A stretch of 64,000 nucleotides of DNA from Candidatus Thorarchaeota archaeon (GCA_021498125.1 JAIZWL010000001.1:1023434-1087433); one strand, 5' to 3'. Shown: positions 42,822 through 52,382, numbered from the stretch's first letter. Notes: generated by a model not told the origin, from the letters alone. Numbers and translations: made by a program.

Positions 42822-43541
42822 TCACAGCTGAATCTTGGAGATGACCTTTGCTGGTGGCACTACAATGTCCGTGTCAAAGTAGAGACCTACCATAGTCCCA
42901 TCGATCATTATCGGACTCAGATCATCCCGCGGTCCGCTCTGGATCTCTATTTCCACGTCTCCTGAGCGACCGTTCTTGATCGTGTATTCAAGGAATGCTG
43001 CTGTGATCTCTGCGACAGAATGGCCTTTCGCGCTTGCCTCTGGTATCAGGTGAGCATTGACATTTGGACCACTATCGATCCATTCGCCTTCCTCCTCCAG
43101 TTTGCATGTGGCCTTCAGGAGAGTCACACCATCCCGAACAACCTTTGCTACTAATGTGTCGTCCTCGAGTTCTAATGAGGTTTCTGCGATTTTACGTGGA
43201 TATCCCCAGATTTCTCGCCCGGCCGCTAAGGCCACATCAGTATTGACCCAGTCGTGCACGAAGTACACTCCCACTTCTTCTTCACCGGACTCGGGATTGT
43301 CAAAGATGCATTGAGCAAGAACGGATCCTTCAGTAAAAGTTCCTGTTTCTCTACATGGTTGTTCCGCAAAGAGCAGAGCCATCAGTGGCATATCTGGTGG
43401 CCTGAGTGGTGCTGGGAGTATACCTGCGAGTGACTCCTCTGGTGCGTAGAAGAGGGCAAGGAATAATCTCGCATCATCATAATGATATGGTGGTGGTGGA
43501 TACAGGGGACTTGTCAGCGGTGTACTAAATTGTTCTTTCAA
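42822..43541 (-). CDS. Acetoacetate decarboxylase family protein, Schiff-base lysine replaced
   Basis: A 239-residue member of the acetoacetate decarboxylase (ADC) superfamily. It begins KEQFSTPLTSPLYPP, like the bacterial start, and holds GREIWGYPRKIAE at the active-site position. In the Clostridium enzyme the aligned segment is YPKK, where the first Lys (115) forms the Schiff base; here it is Arg, the second Lys is kept. The enzyme is therefore probably not a true acetoacetate decarboxylase. Start: TTG at 43541 with GGGAGG 7 nt upstream. It lies 13 nt after the PAP2 gene. Confidence 0.82.
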   Translation of the reverse strand: MKEQFSTPLTSPLYPPPPYHYDDARLFLALFYAPEESLAGILPAPLRPPDMPLMALLFAEQPCRETGTFTEGSVLAQCIFDNPESGEEEVGVYFVHDWVNTDVALAAGREIWGYPRKIAETSLELEDDTLVAKVVRDGVTLLKATCKLEEEGEWIDSGPNVNAHLIPEASAKGHSVAEITAAFLEYTIKNGRSGDVEIEIQSGPRDDLSPIMIDGTMVGLYFDTDIVVPPAKVISKIQL

Positions 43542-43554
43542 TTGTTTACCTCCC

Positions 43555-44430
43555 TTAGAGATTGATTTTCTTGAATACTGCAGGCCAGATGAATACGCCA
43601 ATGACCACGACTGTGAAGTATCTGACAGCTCTTAGCCATACTTTGGCTGACGGAAGCAATGGGCTGAGACCTATCATTATTCCAAGGACCAGTACAAATC
43701 CTATGATTGCACGTAATGCGAGTCGCCACCTCTGACCATTTGGAGCCTCTGTATCAAACCCAACATACCGCTCTTCTAGTGGAAATGCCACCGCCAATCC
43801 CATGGTCAGGCCTCCCAGAGCACCAAAGTTGTCACCAGGAGGGAGCGGGATCAGATAAGTGGTTATGAATGTGATCAAAAATCCAATGAGGAAGAGTGTC
43901 AGATATAGATACTCTGAACGAAATCTCCCAAAGAATTCGGTGAGAGGTTGTTGGAGTCTGTATAATACTGCTAAGAGTACAAATCCGATCGCCCATCCAA
44001 TGAGAATGTCTTCCAGATAGTGAACTCCAAGATACACCCTTGAGATCCCTATCAACACGATCAGGACAAGCGAGGTGATTGTGATCCACAGGTTCTTTGA
44101 CTTGAGGGAGATCCACCCAAAGAGCATTGATGTGTTCTGCGCATGGCCACTGGGAGTACTATAGTTGGTGGCCTCTACACCGGGATACCAATTAGTCGGA
44201 TCTGGTCGAGGATTGGCGATGGCCAATTTGATGAGGTAGTTCGAAACTACTGCTGCAAGTAGCACATAAGCCAGCACCATGGACTCACGTTTTCTGTAGA
44301 CCCAAAACCCCGTTAATATAAACCCAACAAAGAAGAGTTCCGAGCCCAGTTCTGTAATAGCTCGAAAGAATAGTCCTGCCCAAGGCATGAGGTCTCTCAG
44401 TAGATCTGTGACTCCGGGATCAAAGAACAT
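43555..44430 (-). CDS. PAP2-family membrane phosphatase
   Basis: A membrane lipid-phosphate phosphatase of the PAP2 superfamily. All three catalytic blocks are visible: K-x6-RP in KLAIANPRP, PSGHAQN, and SRVYLGVHYLED (S-R-x5-H-x3-D). The 291 residues include the five-helix PAP2 core (about 1-150), followed by four or five more membrane helices. Likely substrates are phosphatidate-like or polyprenyl phosphates, as needed for archaeal lipids or glycan carriers. It is followed by the ADC-like gene on the same strand. Confidence 0.88.
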   Translation of the reverse strand: MFFDPGVTDLLRDLMPWAGLFFRAITELGSELFFVGFILTGFWVYRKRESMVLAYVLLAAVVSNYLIKLAIANPRPDPTNWYPGVEATNYSTPSGHAQNTSMLFGWISLKSKNLWITITSLVLIVLIGISRVYLGVHYLEDILIGWAIGFVLLAVLYRLQQPLTEFFGRFRSEYLYLTLFLIGFLITFITTYLIPLPPGDNFGALGGLTMGLAVAFPLEERYVGFDTEAPNGQRWRLALRAIIGFVLVLGIMIGLSPLLPSAKVWLRAVRYFTVVVIGVFIWPAVFKKINL

Positions 44431-44589
44431 GTCTTAATCACTCCTCTTATCCCTATTGACTCGGCGATAGAAAAATCTGTGGTGTCCTCTCTGCAAGGCA
44501 CCAGTTGATACAGGCTCTCTCTTATGATTGCTTGACAATCCTCTCATTTATCGATTTATGGAAGATATGACTTTCTGTCCAATAATCTG

Positions 44590-45531
44590 TTACAACGTTA
44601 TGGACTCACCCGGAGATCTTGGAAATAGTGTGACCTCTCTTATGTGTGACCGTTTGGTCAGAAATCGGACCAGTCGCTCAATACCAATCCCCCCTCCTGC
44701 ACTGGGCCCGAGAACTCCTTTTCTAGCAAGTTCAAGATACGCTGCGAAATCTTGAGGCCTCTGACCTCTCTCTTTTAGTTTTCTGACCAAGACATCATAT
44801 TTGTAGTCACGTTCTCCTCCAGAGAGTGCTTCACCATATCCTTCAGGATAGACAAGATCATAGTTTAGATAATGACCTCTGCGCTTCTCGTCCTCGCGGT
44901 CGTAAAACTCTCTCTCATAGTCAGTTATCCATACAGGTTCTTTGCTGGTCTTAGAAATGTATGATTCAAAGTCAGGTCCCAGATTTTCTTGGAGTTCTCT
45001 GCTTGAATAGACCTGAAATGGGCGCTTAGGAATTTGGATCTCTGCCCCTAGCATCTCCAGCTCACTGCGGCATGTTCTTCTCACGCGCTTAAAGATATGG
45101 GATAGTAAGTCTTCCATGAATCTCATAAACTTCTGGGCAGATGCGCTCTTCAGTTCAATATCAAGCTGTGAGAATTCGATGAGGTGTCTGTTCGATCCCA
45201 CTTCTTTTTCCAATCTCACGTTTGGCGAGATGATGTAGATTCCTCTAATGTCTAAAGACGAGATGGCTACTTGCTTGTGCAGAATCATACTCTTTGTGAG
45301 TTGAAGTTTCTGGCCGAGATAGTTTATGGACGCATCATAAACCGAGTGGTTTAGTGGATCAGTCACTGGGGACAAGATTACTGGCATTAATTGTTTTAAT
45401 CCCATTCTTCTCAGGAACTGATGAGTTGCAAATAATGCCTCGGTCTGGATTTTAATTATTTCTTCGTAATGTGTCGGCGGTTCAATTCCCGCTTCAGTTA
45501 CAATTGTAGTTCGAGAAGATGTCACTTCCAT
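44590..45531 (-). CDS. Archaeal asparagine synthetase (aaRS-related, AsnA-like)
   Basis: This class II synthetase core lacks an anticodon-binding domain. The family (AS-AR, studied in Pyrococcus) makes asparagine from aspartate and ammonia with ATP. The 313-residue protein shows the ATP-binding motif 2 region SPNVRLEKEVGSNRHLIEFS, QLDIEL, and the motif 3 GGGIGIERLVRF near the C-terminus. Length is close to the Pyrococcus protein (about 294). It is divergent from an AsnC/Lrp gene 94 nt away, which fits asparagine control. The start at 45531 has GTGAT 5-9 nt upstream. Confidence 0.85.
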   Translation of the reverse strand: MEVTSSRTTIVTEAGIEPPTHYEEIIKIQTEALFATHQFLRRMGLKQLMPVILSPVTDPLNHSVYDASINYLGQKLQLTKSMILHKQVAISSLDIRGIYIISPNVRLEKEVGSNRHLIEFSQLDIELKSASAQKFMRFMEDLLSHIFKRVRRTCRSELEMLGAEIQIPKRPFQVYSSRELQENLGPDFESYISKTSKEPVWITDYEREFYDREDEKRRGHYLNYDLVYPEGYGEALSGGERDYKYDVLVRKLKERGQRPQDFAAYLELARKGVLGPSAGGGIGIERLVRFLTKRSHIREVTLFPRSPGESITL

Positions 45532-45625
45532 TTGTATCACGTCAGTAGTGTGAACTGCACCAATCAAAAACAGAGCGGTGATTTTGTCGTAGAGTTAGCA
45601 ATAATAGCATGATTCTTAAGCAATT

Positions 45626-46093
45626 ATGGAAAATTATTCCATTATGTACGAGCTTGATGAAAAAGACATCAAGATCATAGAGTTGCTACTGGACAATGCT
45701 CGGCTCACAACTACACAGCTCTCAACTCTACTAGATCTTCCTCAGACGACCGTTCACAATCGTATCAAGCGATTAAGACGACGTGGGATCATCAAACGGT
45801 TCACAATTGAACTTGACAAGAAAAAACTTGGAAGAGGTCTGATTGCTTATATCTTCTGTACGGTCTCGTATCGATCAACAAAGGGTAAAATGATTGACCA
45901 GTACAAAATTGCTCAGGCTGTCAAACAGTTCCCTGAAGTGGAAGAGGTATCTATCCTCACAGGCGAGGTCGATCTTCTCGTGAGAGTCGCACTGAAGGAT
46001 GTTGATGCATTGAATGAGTTTGTAATCTTCAAGCTCCGCAATATAGATGGAATCGAGAAGACCACTACGAGTGTTGTGCTTATGGGGATCTGA
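45626..46093 (+). CDS. Lrp/AsnC family transcription regulator
   Basis: A 155-residue Lrp/AsnC regulator. An N-terminal HTH (about residues 9-60; DEKDIKIIELLLDNARLTTTQ, LSTLLDLPQTTVHNRIKRLRRRG) is joined by a linker strand (RFTIELDKKKLG) to a RAM ligand-binding domain (about 70-155; VEEVSILTGEVDLLVRVALKD). It is divergently arranged with the asparagine synthetase gene, as asnC is with asnA in E. coli, so it may sense asparagine. That is an inference from context. Confidence 0.9.
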   Translation: MENYSIMYELDEKDIKIIELLLDNARLTTTQLSTLLDLPQTTVHNRIKRLRRRGIIKRFTIELDKKKLGRGLIAYIFCTVSYRSTKGKMIDQYKIAQAVKQFPEVEEVSILTGEVDLLVRVALKDVDALNEFVIFKLRNIDGIEKTTTSVVLMGI

Positions 46094-46173
46094 ATCGGGG
46101 GGAATCGCTCATTGTGGTCATCCGAAAGAATATTTGTCTTTTCAGTTGTTCATTGATCGAGGAGAGATTGTCA

Positions 46174-47046
46174 ATGCGTATTATCCCATCTAAAGAAAAG
46201 ATGCGGCTTTGGGCATTACTGGGAATCGTGATGTTAGTGGGACTGTATTGTATTCCTCCATCCATGATACATGTACTCCCAGAGTCTGATGAGTCAACCA
46301 CCACCAATGATGCTCATGTGTTGTCAGGTCATTTGTATGAGGATTTTTGTGATCTGCATATTATCGGGGGGTCTTGCGAGTTGGTGGCTCCACTAGGTTT
46401 CGTGTTCGAGGTTCCGAGATTGGACTCGAATATGACCAATATTACTTCGTGGTTTTTCGATTATCGTCTTAACACCTCTTCAGCTCCAGCCCTTGACGGC
46501 TCTCACGTATTGATCGATAGAGTACGCAGCTATCCATTCTTGTATACCGACGGGACGAAAATCTACGACCGTTATTTGGACGGCTCCTCGGCAAGTGATA
46601 TTGATTTGACCTATGATCAATGGTTCACAAATTTGGGCGAGGGATTTCCTAATCATCTGACCGTTGATATAGGCAATCTCAGTCATTATGTGAGCATGGG
46701 GATGTATCTTCTTCTCGAGGGGATCTCGGTCAAGAATGGTACCACACTTTATACCTGCAATCCATCTACGCTTCTATTCAAAGTAAATTGGTCATGGTCT
46801 CCGACTGCCAACATCGATGTGATCCCTTTTACCAATCGCGGGATAACGGTATGGGACTCATTCAATCAAACACATGAGATTGAGGTACAGGATATCCCTG
46901 GATCTTTGCATCCCGGGATATATGTACAGGCCAACTTCCCTCAGACTGAGAGTTCTCCTAATTATCTTGGAGGCGCAATCATCATCGGCATCGGTGTAGT
47001 GGCCATTCTGTGTATTATCTGGTTGAAAAGACGCAGGAGGTCATGA
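46174..47046 (+). CDS. Surface-exposed protein with N- and C-terminal membrane segments
   Basis: A 290-residue protein with an N-terminal hydrophobic segment (about 10-30, signal or anchor), an extracellular region of about 225 residues with several Asn-x-Ser/Thr sequons and two cysteines near CDLHIIGGSC, and a C-terminal transmembrane helix (GGAIIIGIGVVAILCIIW) followed by KRRRRS. This is a typical archaeal anchored surface protein. The family is not recognised. The ATG at 46174 follows GAGGAGAG, so an earlier ATG at 46114 is not used. Confidence 0.7.
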   Translation: MRIIPSKEKMRLWALLGIVMLVGLYCIPPSMIHVLPESDESTTTNDAHVLSGHLYEDFCDLHIIGGSCELVAPLGFVFEVPRLDSNMTNITSWFFDYRLNTSSAPALDGSHVLIDRVRSYPFLYTDGTKIYDRYLDGSSASDIDLTYDQWFTNLGEGFPNHLTVDIGNLSHYVSMGMYLLLEGISVKNGTTLYTCNPSTLLFKVNWSWSPTANIDVIPFTNRGITVWDSFNQTHEIEVQDIPGSLHPGIYVQANFPQTESSPNYLGGAIIIGIGVVAILCIIWLKRRRRS

Positions 47047-47167
47047 GCTCTCTAAACAGATTGTCAGATCTTAAGACCGACGTTTTCTCTTGATGTATGG
47101 TCTGATGTTGCGGTAGTGCAACTCTGTCAACTTAACAACTCTTATACACTATGGAGTAGTCCTCCGC

Positions 47168-48691
47168 ATGGAGGATAGAACAGTGGTTCTTGAAAAACTC
47201 GAGCCAACGATTGTCTGGGACATCTTCGAACACGTTCTTGCGGCGACGCCCCGTGAGTCAAAGAAGGAAGATCGAATTCGTGAGGTCATTAAGGATTGGG
47301 TGACCCAGCAAGCAAAGGCGCACAATGTCAATGTTACAATTCATGAGGATGATGTGGGAAATATTCTTCTCAAGATTCCCCCCACTCCGGGTTTTGAGTC
47401 ATGTCCGCCAGTGATGTTACAGGGTCATCTGGACATGGTCTGTGAGACCGATCGCCCGAAAGGATTTGATTTTGACAATAGCCCCATTCCTGTGAACATT
47501 GAAGAGAACAAGGAGTGGGTGACTGCTGAGGGCACAACACTGGGTGCTGACAATGGGATTGGTGTGGCCATGGCGCTTGCTCTTCTTGTTGATGAGGATG
47601 CTGTACACGGGCCCCTTGAGATCCTCTTGACCATTGATGAGGAGACCGGACTCACTGGTGCCTTTGGCCTTGACGTTGACAGGCTTGATCCTCAATCTCG
47701 CCTCCTCCTCAATCTTGACTCTGAGGACTTTGGCGTGATAACTATAGGTTCGGCGGGTGGTGGAGAGGTAGCGTATTCCCGTGATCTCGACTTTATCGAG
47801 CCTACTGACGAATACGTCTTTCTAAAAGTGACTGTGAGCGGTCTTCGTGGTGGCCATTCCGGTGGTGATATTCATCGACATCGCGCGAACGCACACAAGC
47901 TTATCGCTCGACTCGTATCCGCTGTTACTAATGGTCATGAAGTTGTTCTCTCTTCTTGGAATGGTGGGAGCAAGCATAATGCAATTCCCCGTGAATCAAC
48001 GGCAGTCATTGGTGTGAAGAGTAATGAGATCGGCTCGGTTCGGGATATTCTCCATCATGAACGAGAAGCGATCATCGATTACTATCACAATGAGGGGACA
48101 GAAGGTGTACTGGAACCAGAGATCAGGATCTCTTTCAGTGAGGTCGCTCGTGAAAAGCATCTGAGTCCGGAAATCTCCCGAACGATCATATGGACCATCA
48201 ATGCGCTTCCACATGGCCCAAAGGACTTCTCTCCACAGATTCCTGATCTTGTAGAAACCTCTACTAATCTTGCCATCATCAAGACCTCAGAGTCGGCGAT
48301 GACCCTTCACGAGTCTGCCCGGAGCAATGTAGATGCCGAGCTTGAGGCCTTTCGCCGATCGCTTGCTGACATTGGCTATCTTGGAGGCTGGAAGGTCGAA
48401 CTTGATCAGGCATATCCCGGTTGGACACCCAACCCCAATAGCCCGTTTCTGAAATTTGTTCGCGAGCAGTACGAGCGTGTAGTTGGAGGGAAGGTGCGAG
48501 TTGAGGCCGTCCATGCAGGACTAGAGTGTGGGATCATCGGTTCGCGGATCATCGGAATGCAGATGGTCTCAGTAGGTCCTACGATTCAAAATCCCCACAC
48601 CCCTGATGAACGTGTGAATATCAAGTCAGTTCAGCAGTTCTATAGTTTCCTTAAGGTGCTCTTACGAGAGCTACCAAGTGCTGCTCTATAG
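47168..48691 (+). CDS. pepD: Aminoacyl-histidine dipeptidase (PepD, peptidase M20)
   Basis: A zinc aminopeptidase that cleaves dipeptides such as Xaa-His. The 507-residue protein shows the M20 ligands: HLDMV (His), GADNGIG (bridging Asp), IDEETGLTGA (catalytic Glu pair) and LNLDSED, with GLRGGHSGGDIH in the dimerisation domain. Length is near that of E. coli PepD (485). A TATA-like CTTATACAC near 47140 would make the mRNA nearly leaderless. It supplies amino acids to the fermentation genes nearby. Confidence 0.92.
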   Translation: MEDRTVVLEKLEPTIVWDIFEHVLAATPRESKKEDRIREVIKDWVTQQAKAHNVNVTIHEDDVGNILLKIPPTPGFESCPPVMLQGHLDMVCETDRPKGFDFDNSPIPVNIEENKEWVTAEGTTLGADNGIGVAMALALLVDEDAVHGPLEILLTIDEETGLTGAFGLDVDRLDPQSRLLLNLDSEDFGVITIGSAGGGEVAYSRDLDFIEPTDEYVFLKVTVSGLRGGHSGGDIHRHRANAHKLIARLVSAVTNGHEVVLSSWNGGSKHNAIPRESTAVIGVKSNEIGSVRDILHHEREAIIDYYHNEGTEGVLEPEIRISFSEVAREKHLSPEISRTIIWTINALPHGPKDFSPQIPDLVETSTNLAIIKTSESAMTLHESARSNVDAELEAFRRSLADIGYLGGWKVELDQAYPGWTPNPNSPFLKFVREQYERVVGGKVRVEAVHAGLECGIIGSRIIGMQMVSVGPTIQNPHTPDERVNIKSVQQFYSFLKVLLRELPSAAL

Positions 48692-48700
48692 TTGAGTCAG

Positions 48701-48740
48701 CTCCCCTGTGATTACCAAGTGACGGGGGAGTCATCTCTCT
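48701..48740. terminator. Bidirectional hairpin terminator between pepD and AOR
   Basis: CTCCCC (48701-48706) pairs with GGGGAG (48725-48730) across an 18-nt loop, between two convergent stops. The plus strand continues TCATCTCTCTTTTATT. Confidence 0.5.
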
Positions 48741-48741
48741 T

Positions 48742-50562
48742 TTATTCGAGATCTACAAGACCAAGGGCCTCTAGTTGCTCGTGTGGTGGACGGCCAGTTG
48801 ATCTGTCCCAGCCGCGATAGTCGTACCATTTGCTGAGATGTGCCTCAACATCTGGAACATGCCCTTCTGTGGGGCCCTCCAATGGATGAAGAACGATCTC
48901 TGGGAGTTGCTCGTCCTTGGGATCGTATCCCATCTTCAGGTTGAACAGGCGCATCATAGTGAATATTCTCTCACCTGTGGTCTTTAGTTCCTCTAAGGTG
49001 TAATCCCATCCCACGACAAGACGGAGTAGATTGACCAATTCGTCCGCCTGTATCGGATAGAAATTACAGATTAGTATCGAGTTGGTGACTGCTCGAAGGT
49101 CTTGAAGTCGCGCAGCGATATCGGCCTCATTCTCGAACCTATCCATACTCACAATGTCCCATGCTTCATCCTCTATCCCCATTTGAACATTGTACATATC
49201 TGCGGTCATGTGACAGGCACCACGTGGAGAGGTCGCATAAGCAATGGTCATTCCCGAGAAGGCTCGCGGATCATGCTGCGGTAGCTCCATTCTATTGACC
49301 TGTGGTGCAAGATGCGGCACTCCAAATCTCTCACCTAGAGCAAGGCTTCCATCCGCCATCACGTTACCTATCCCTTCACGGTGCGCTATCTTGTGGATGA
49401 ATGCAATTGCAGGATCAGGGTCCCCCCATTTCGGCTCTATGCCATCCAAGTCGTCAGCAGTTACATACCCCTCGTTATAGAGATAGTATGCAAAGGCAAT
49501 TGTATTTCCCCCACTGATCGTATCAAAGCCATAGAGATTCATCTGCTTGTTGATGAACGCGAGTGCCTCAAGGTTGTTATTGAGGATCAGTGTTCCCATT
49601 GTGCCTGTGACTTCCAGTTCCGGTCCTGCGAAGCGTCCAGTCGCATATTTTCCCTCATTGATCTCAATGACGCGCCCACAGGCTATTGGGCATCTGTAGC
49701 AGGCCTTCTTTCCTACGAGAATGGTCTCTTTGACAGTTGCGCCTGAGATGTTGAATGCATCAACCTCTCCCTCAGTATAGAACTGTGCGGGAAGCGATCC
49801 CCACATCGCTGTGGCCATGTCAACGAATCCCGCAGTTCCGACATCAGAATACATCTGAAACGTTGCGGTCCCCTGTTTATCCTCATTTAATCTTGTACAG
49901 TATTCTTCAAGGCCCTCAGGATCTGCCACAGGTACCTCTCTATTCGTACCATGAACTACAATTGCCTTTAGATGTTTGGCCCCCATGACCGCACCAATTC
50001 CTGTGCGCCCCGCTGCTCTGTGGTGGTCTATGATTACACTTGCATACTTGACGAGACCTTCTCCAGCAATACCAATTCGTGCGATACCAGCTCTCTCGTG
50101 GCCTGTTTCCTTCTTTAACAGGTCCCACGTCTCCTCTGTATCACGACCCCAGAGATGAGATGCATCTCGAATTTCCACATGGTCGTCCTCGATGAGTAGA
50201 TATGATGGTCTTTTCGCATTGCCTATGATGAGTATTCCATCATGGCCCGCAAATTTCAGGTCCGCCCCAAGATGCCCTCCAAAGGTACTATGCGCCCACA
50301 GACCAGTAAGCGGTGAGCGTGTGGCGAATGTGGCCTTACTTCCTGTAGGGACTGGGGTTCCTGCGAAGGGGCCGGTCAGTAACAAGAGGGGATTCTCAGG
50401 GCTTAGCGGAACGGTGTCTGAATCGATCATAGTGTATAGGAGTCTGCTTGCCAGTCCGGCGCCCCCAAGGAACTGACGTGCCAGTGTCTCATCAATTGGC
50501 ATCTTGGAGATCGATTCAGTCGAGAGATCCACTTTGAGAATATGACCATGATACCCCTTCAT
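48742..50562 (-). CDS. aor: Aldehyde:ferredoxin oxidoreductase (tungsten pterin enzyme)
   Basis: An AOR-family enzyme that oxidises aldehydes to acids and reduces ferredoxin. The 606-residue protein begins GYHGHILKVDLS, contains ATRSPLTGLWAHSTFGGHLG, and has the 4Fe-4S ligands C-x2-C-x3-C in KKACYRCPIACG (about 288-295), with the fourth Cys in SILICNFYPI. Length equals Pyrococcus AOR (605). GAGGTGAGAG precedes the ATG. It lies 9 nt after the iron-ADH gene on the same strand, so the pair could interconvert alcohol, aldehyde and acid. Confidence 0.92.
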   Translation of the reverse strand: MKGYHGHILKVDLSTESISKMPIDETLARQFLGGAGLASRLLYTMIDSDTVPLSPENPLLLLTGPFAGTPVPTGSKATFATRSPLTGLWAHSTFGGHLGADLKFAGHDGILIIGNAKRPSYLLIEDDHVEIRDASHLWGRDTEETWDLLKKETGHERAGIARIGIAGEGLVKYASVIIDHHRAAGRTGIGAVMGAKHLKAIVVHGTNREVPVADPEGLEEYCTRLNEDKQGTATFQMYSDVGTAGFVDMATAMWGSLPAQFYTEGEVDAFNISGATVKETILVGKKACYRCPIACGRVIEINEGKYATGRFAGPELEVTGTMGTLILNNNLEALAFINKQMNLYGFDTISGGNTIAFAYYLYNEGYVTADDLDGIEPKWGDPDPAIAFIHKIAHREGIGNVMADGSLALGERFGVPHLAPQVNRMELPQHDPRAFSGMTIAYATSPRGACHMTADMYNVQMGIEDEAWDIVSMDRFENEADIAARLQDLRAVTNSILICNFYPIQADELVNLLRLVVGWDYTLEELKTTGERIFTMMRLFNLKMGYDPKDEQLPEIVLHPLEGPTEGHVPDVEAHLSKWYDYRGWDRSTGRPPHEQLEALGLVDLE

Positions 50563-50571
50563 TCTCTCACC

Positions 50572-51744
50572 TCAAAAGTCTACCCGCGTGCCCTCGTACA
50601 TCCGATTGTAGATTTCGCGGATCTCGTTCTCGTTGACATCTCGCGGTGTCATGGTGATGCTCGAATCCATCATTGCAAATTCCACAAGCTTGTCAAGTCC
50701 CTCCTCAAAGTCAGTTTTCGAGATGCCAGCTTCTCGGAGGCTCAACGGAAATCCGATCTGTCTCTGGAGATCCCGTATTCTCTCCGCAAATGCTCTTTCA
50801 GCGGTCTCTCCACTGCCTGTAATTCCCACCAGCGATGCAAGACTTGTGACATGTGCGGCAGTATCAGGATTACCATGAATTGCAAACTCAATTGTGAGTG
50901 GCAGTGCCATTCCAACCGCAAGACCATGATGAACTCTGAGGACTGAACCAAGGCTATGACCTAAGGAATGTGCAAGACAGACTTGTGAGTTGCTAAATGC
51001 CATCCCAGCAAGGTTGGCCGCGACCAGCATCTTCTCACGTGCTTCGAGGTTTCCCAGATCGTTTACCGACTTCGGAAGCCACTCGAACACAAGTTGAATC
51101 GCCTGTAGTGACGCTGCGTCCGAGAAGGGGTTCTTCCAGATCGAGATAAACGCCTCAACAGCATGTGTGAGCGCATCCATTCCCGTGTATGCAGTGAGGT
51201 CTCGCGGAAGGCGTTCCACCATCTTTGGGTCAAGAATTGCCATGTCAGGGATCAATTCCGGATTGATCGATGCGAACTTGCGACCGGTCTCATCTTCTCG
51301 GATGACCACAGCTCTTGTCGCTTCAGAACCAGTCCCCGCTGTTGTCGGTATGCAATAGAGCCTTGCATTGTCTCTCAGGCCGAGTGCATCAAATGGGTTC
51401 AACGCTTTGAGGTCATAGTTGGGGTTTTCGTAGAGTATCCATGCAGCCTTTGCAGTGTCCATCACGCTCCCCCCACCTACTGCAACTATCATATCGGCAT
51501 TGGCCTCTTTCAGAGCGGCAGCCGCATCCTTTACTATTGAGATTCTGGGATCCGGTTCTGCGCCGTCCCAGACCGTTACTGTTCTCTCTCCACGTTCTAG
51601 GATGTCCTTTACACTATCGATGAGCCCTAATCCACTGATGACCTTGTCTGTAATTATCACTGCCCTCTTGCCAGATTCCATCGCCAATTCTTCCAGAGCA
51701 TCCTCACCAAAGGCGACCTTTGGAATATCAAACCACCAGACCAT
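50572..51744 (-). CDS. Iron-containing alcohol dehydrogenase
   Basis: A group III (iron-dependent) alcohol dehydrogenase of 390 residues. Signatures are VAVGGGSVMDTAKAAW (NAD(P) binding), CIPTTAGTGSEATRAVV, ALTHAVEAFIS with one metal-ligand His, CLAHSLGHSLGS with another, and HHGLAVGMALP. The ATG at 51744 is preferred over a TTG 12 nt upstream. Cotranscribed with aor, it may reduce or oxidise aldehydes for redox balance. The SCP2-like gene lies 87 nt upstream. Confidence 0.9.
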   Translation of the reverse strand: MVWWFDIPKVAFGEDALEELAMESGKRAVIITDKVISGLGLIDSVKDILERGERTVTVWDGAEPDPRISIVKDAAAALKEANADMIVAVGGGSVMDTAKAAWILYENPNYDLKALNPFDALGLRDNARLYCIPTTAGTGSEATRAVVIREDETGRKFASINPELIPDMAILDPKMVERLPRDLTAYTGMDALTHAVEAFISIWKNPFSDAASLQAIQLVFEWLPKSVNDLGNLEAREKMLVAANLAGMAFSNSQVCLAHSLGHSLGSVLRVHHGLAVGMALPLTIEFAIHGNPDTAAHVTSLASLVGITGSGETAERAFAERIRDLQRQIGFPLSLREAGISKTDFEEGLDKLVEFAMMDSSITMTPRDVNENEIREIYNRMYEGTRVDF

Positions 51745-51831
51745 TCTCTGTCCCAACTATATTGTCCCTTTTTTACACGAAACAATATGCTAAGCATTGG
51801 GGCTCGGTGGCTCTTATTCTTGGCGCATGGC

Positions 51832-52251
51832 TTATTCATCAAGAAACTTTGTTGGAATTGATGCCGCAGTAGCTACCAGTTCCATTGCCGCTTTGGTTGC
51901 ACGCATGACCTTCCCGTAATTTCCCGTAAGGGCAAATTTACGTTGCATGATGCCCTTGATGGGATGCACCTTTCCTGCAAAGAGTGCTTTCCAGCTGCTA
52001 TATGCCCCCGCATATACAAATTCTGCTGTATCATCAGGACCTGCCATTCTTGCCGCTTTACACTTCCCGTGCCAGAGATCCAGATAGAACCGGATGGGCT
52101 CTTTGATGATCTCCCCGTCTGCATCGATCTGGAAGATGAAGTCACCCTCCCATGTCTTTGCTGCCTCTTCATATGCACTACTGGAATTTAATGCCTCCAT
52201 GTATTTTGCGATCCACTCTTCTGAAGGAAATACAAGCTTCTCTTCGGACAT
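51832..52251 (-). CDS. SCP2 sterol-transfer-like protein
   Basis: A 139-residue protein with the SCP2 lipid-binding pattern: an N-terminal helix EEWIAKYMEALNSS, strands FIFQIDADGEI and RFYLDLWHGKCKAA, and a C-terminal KGIMQRKFALTGNYGKVMRATKAAMELV helix region like the SCP2 G-K-x-K-x-x-G-x-x end. It probably binds a hydrophobic ligand. It lies upstream of the Fe-ADH and AOR genes on the same strand, so the ligand might be an aldehyde or fatty-acid substrate (inference). Confidence 0.8.
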   Translation of the reverse strand: MSEEKLVFPSEEWIAKYMEALNSSSAYEEAAKTWEGDFIFQIDADGEIIKEPIRFYLDLWHGKCKAARMAGPDDTAEFVYAGAYSSWKALFAGKVHPIKGIMQRKFALTGNYGKVMRATKAAMELVATAASIPTKFLDE

Positions 52252-52382
52252 CTATTTACCTCCACTTGATGAAACGTTGTGAACGGCAAACAAAAAATGT
52301 TCTGGTAGGCTCTAATCTATCCATCATGAGGTATTACATCATAGATTTCTCAGGTTGCTAATTGTCTTAATGCAGATAGTGG

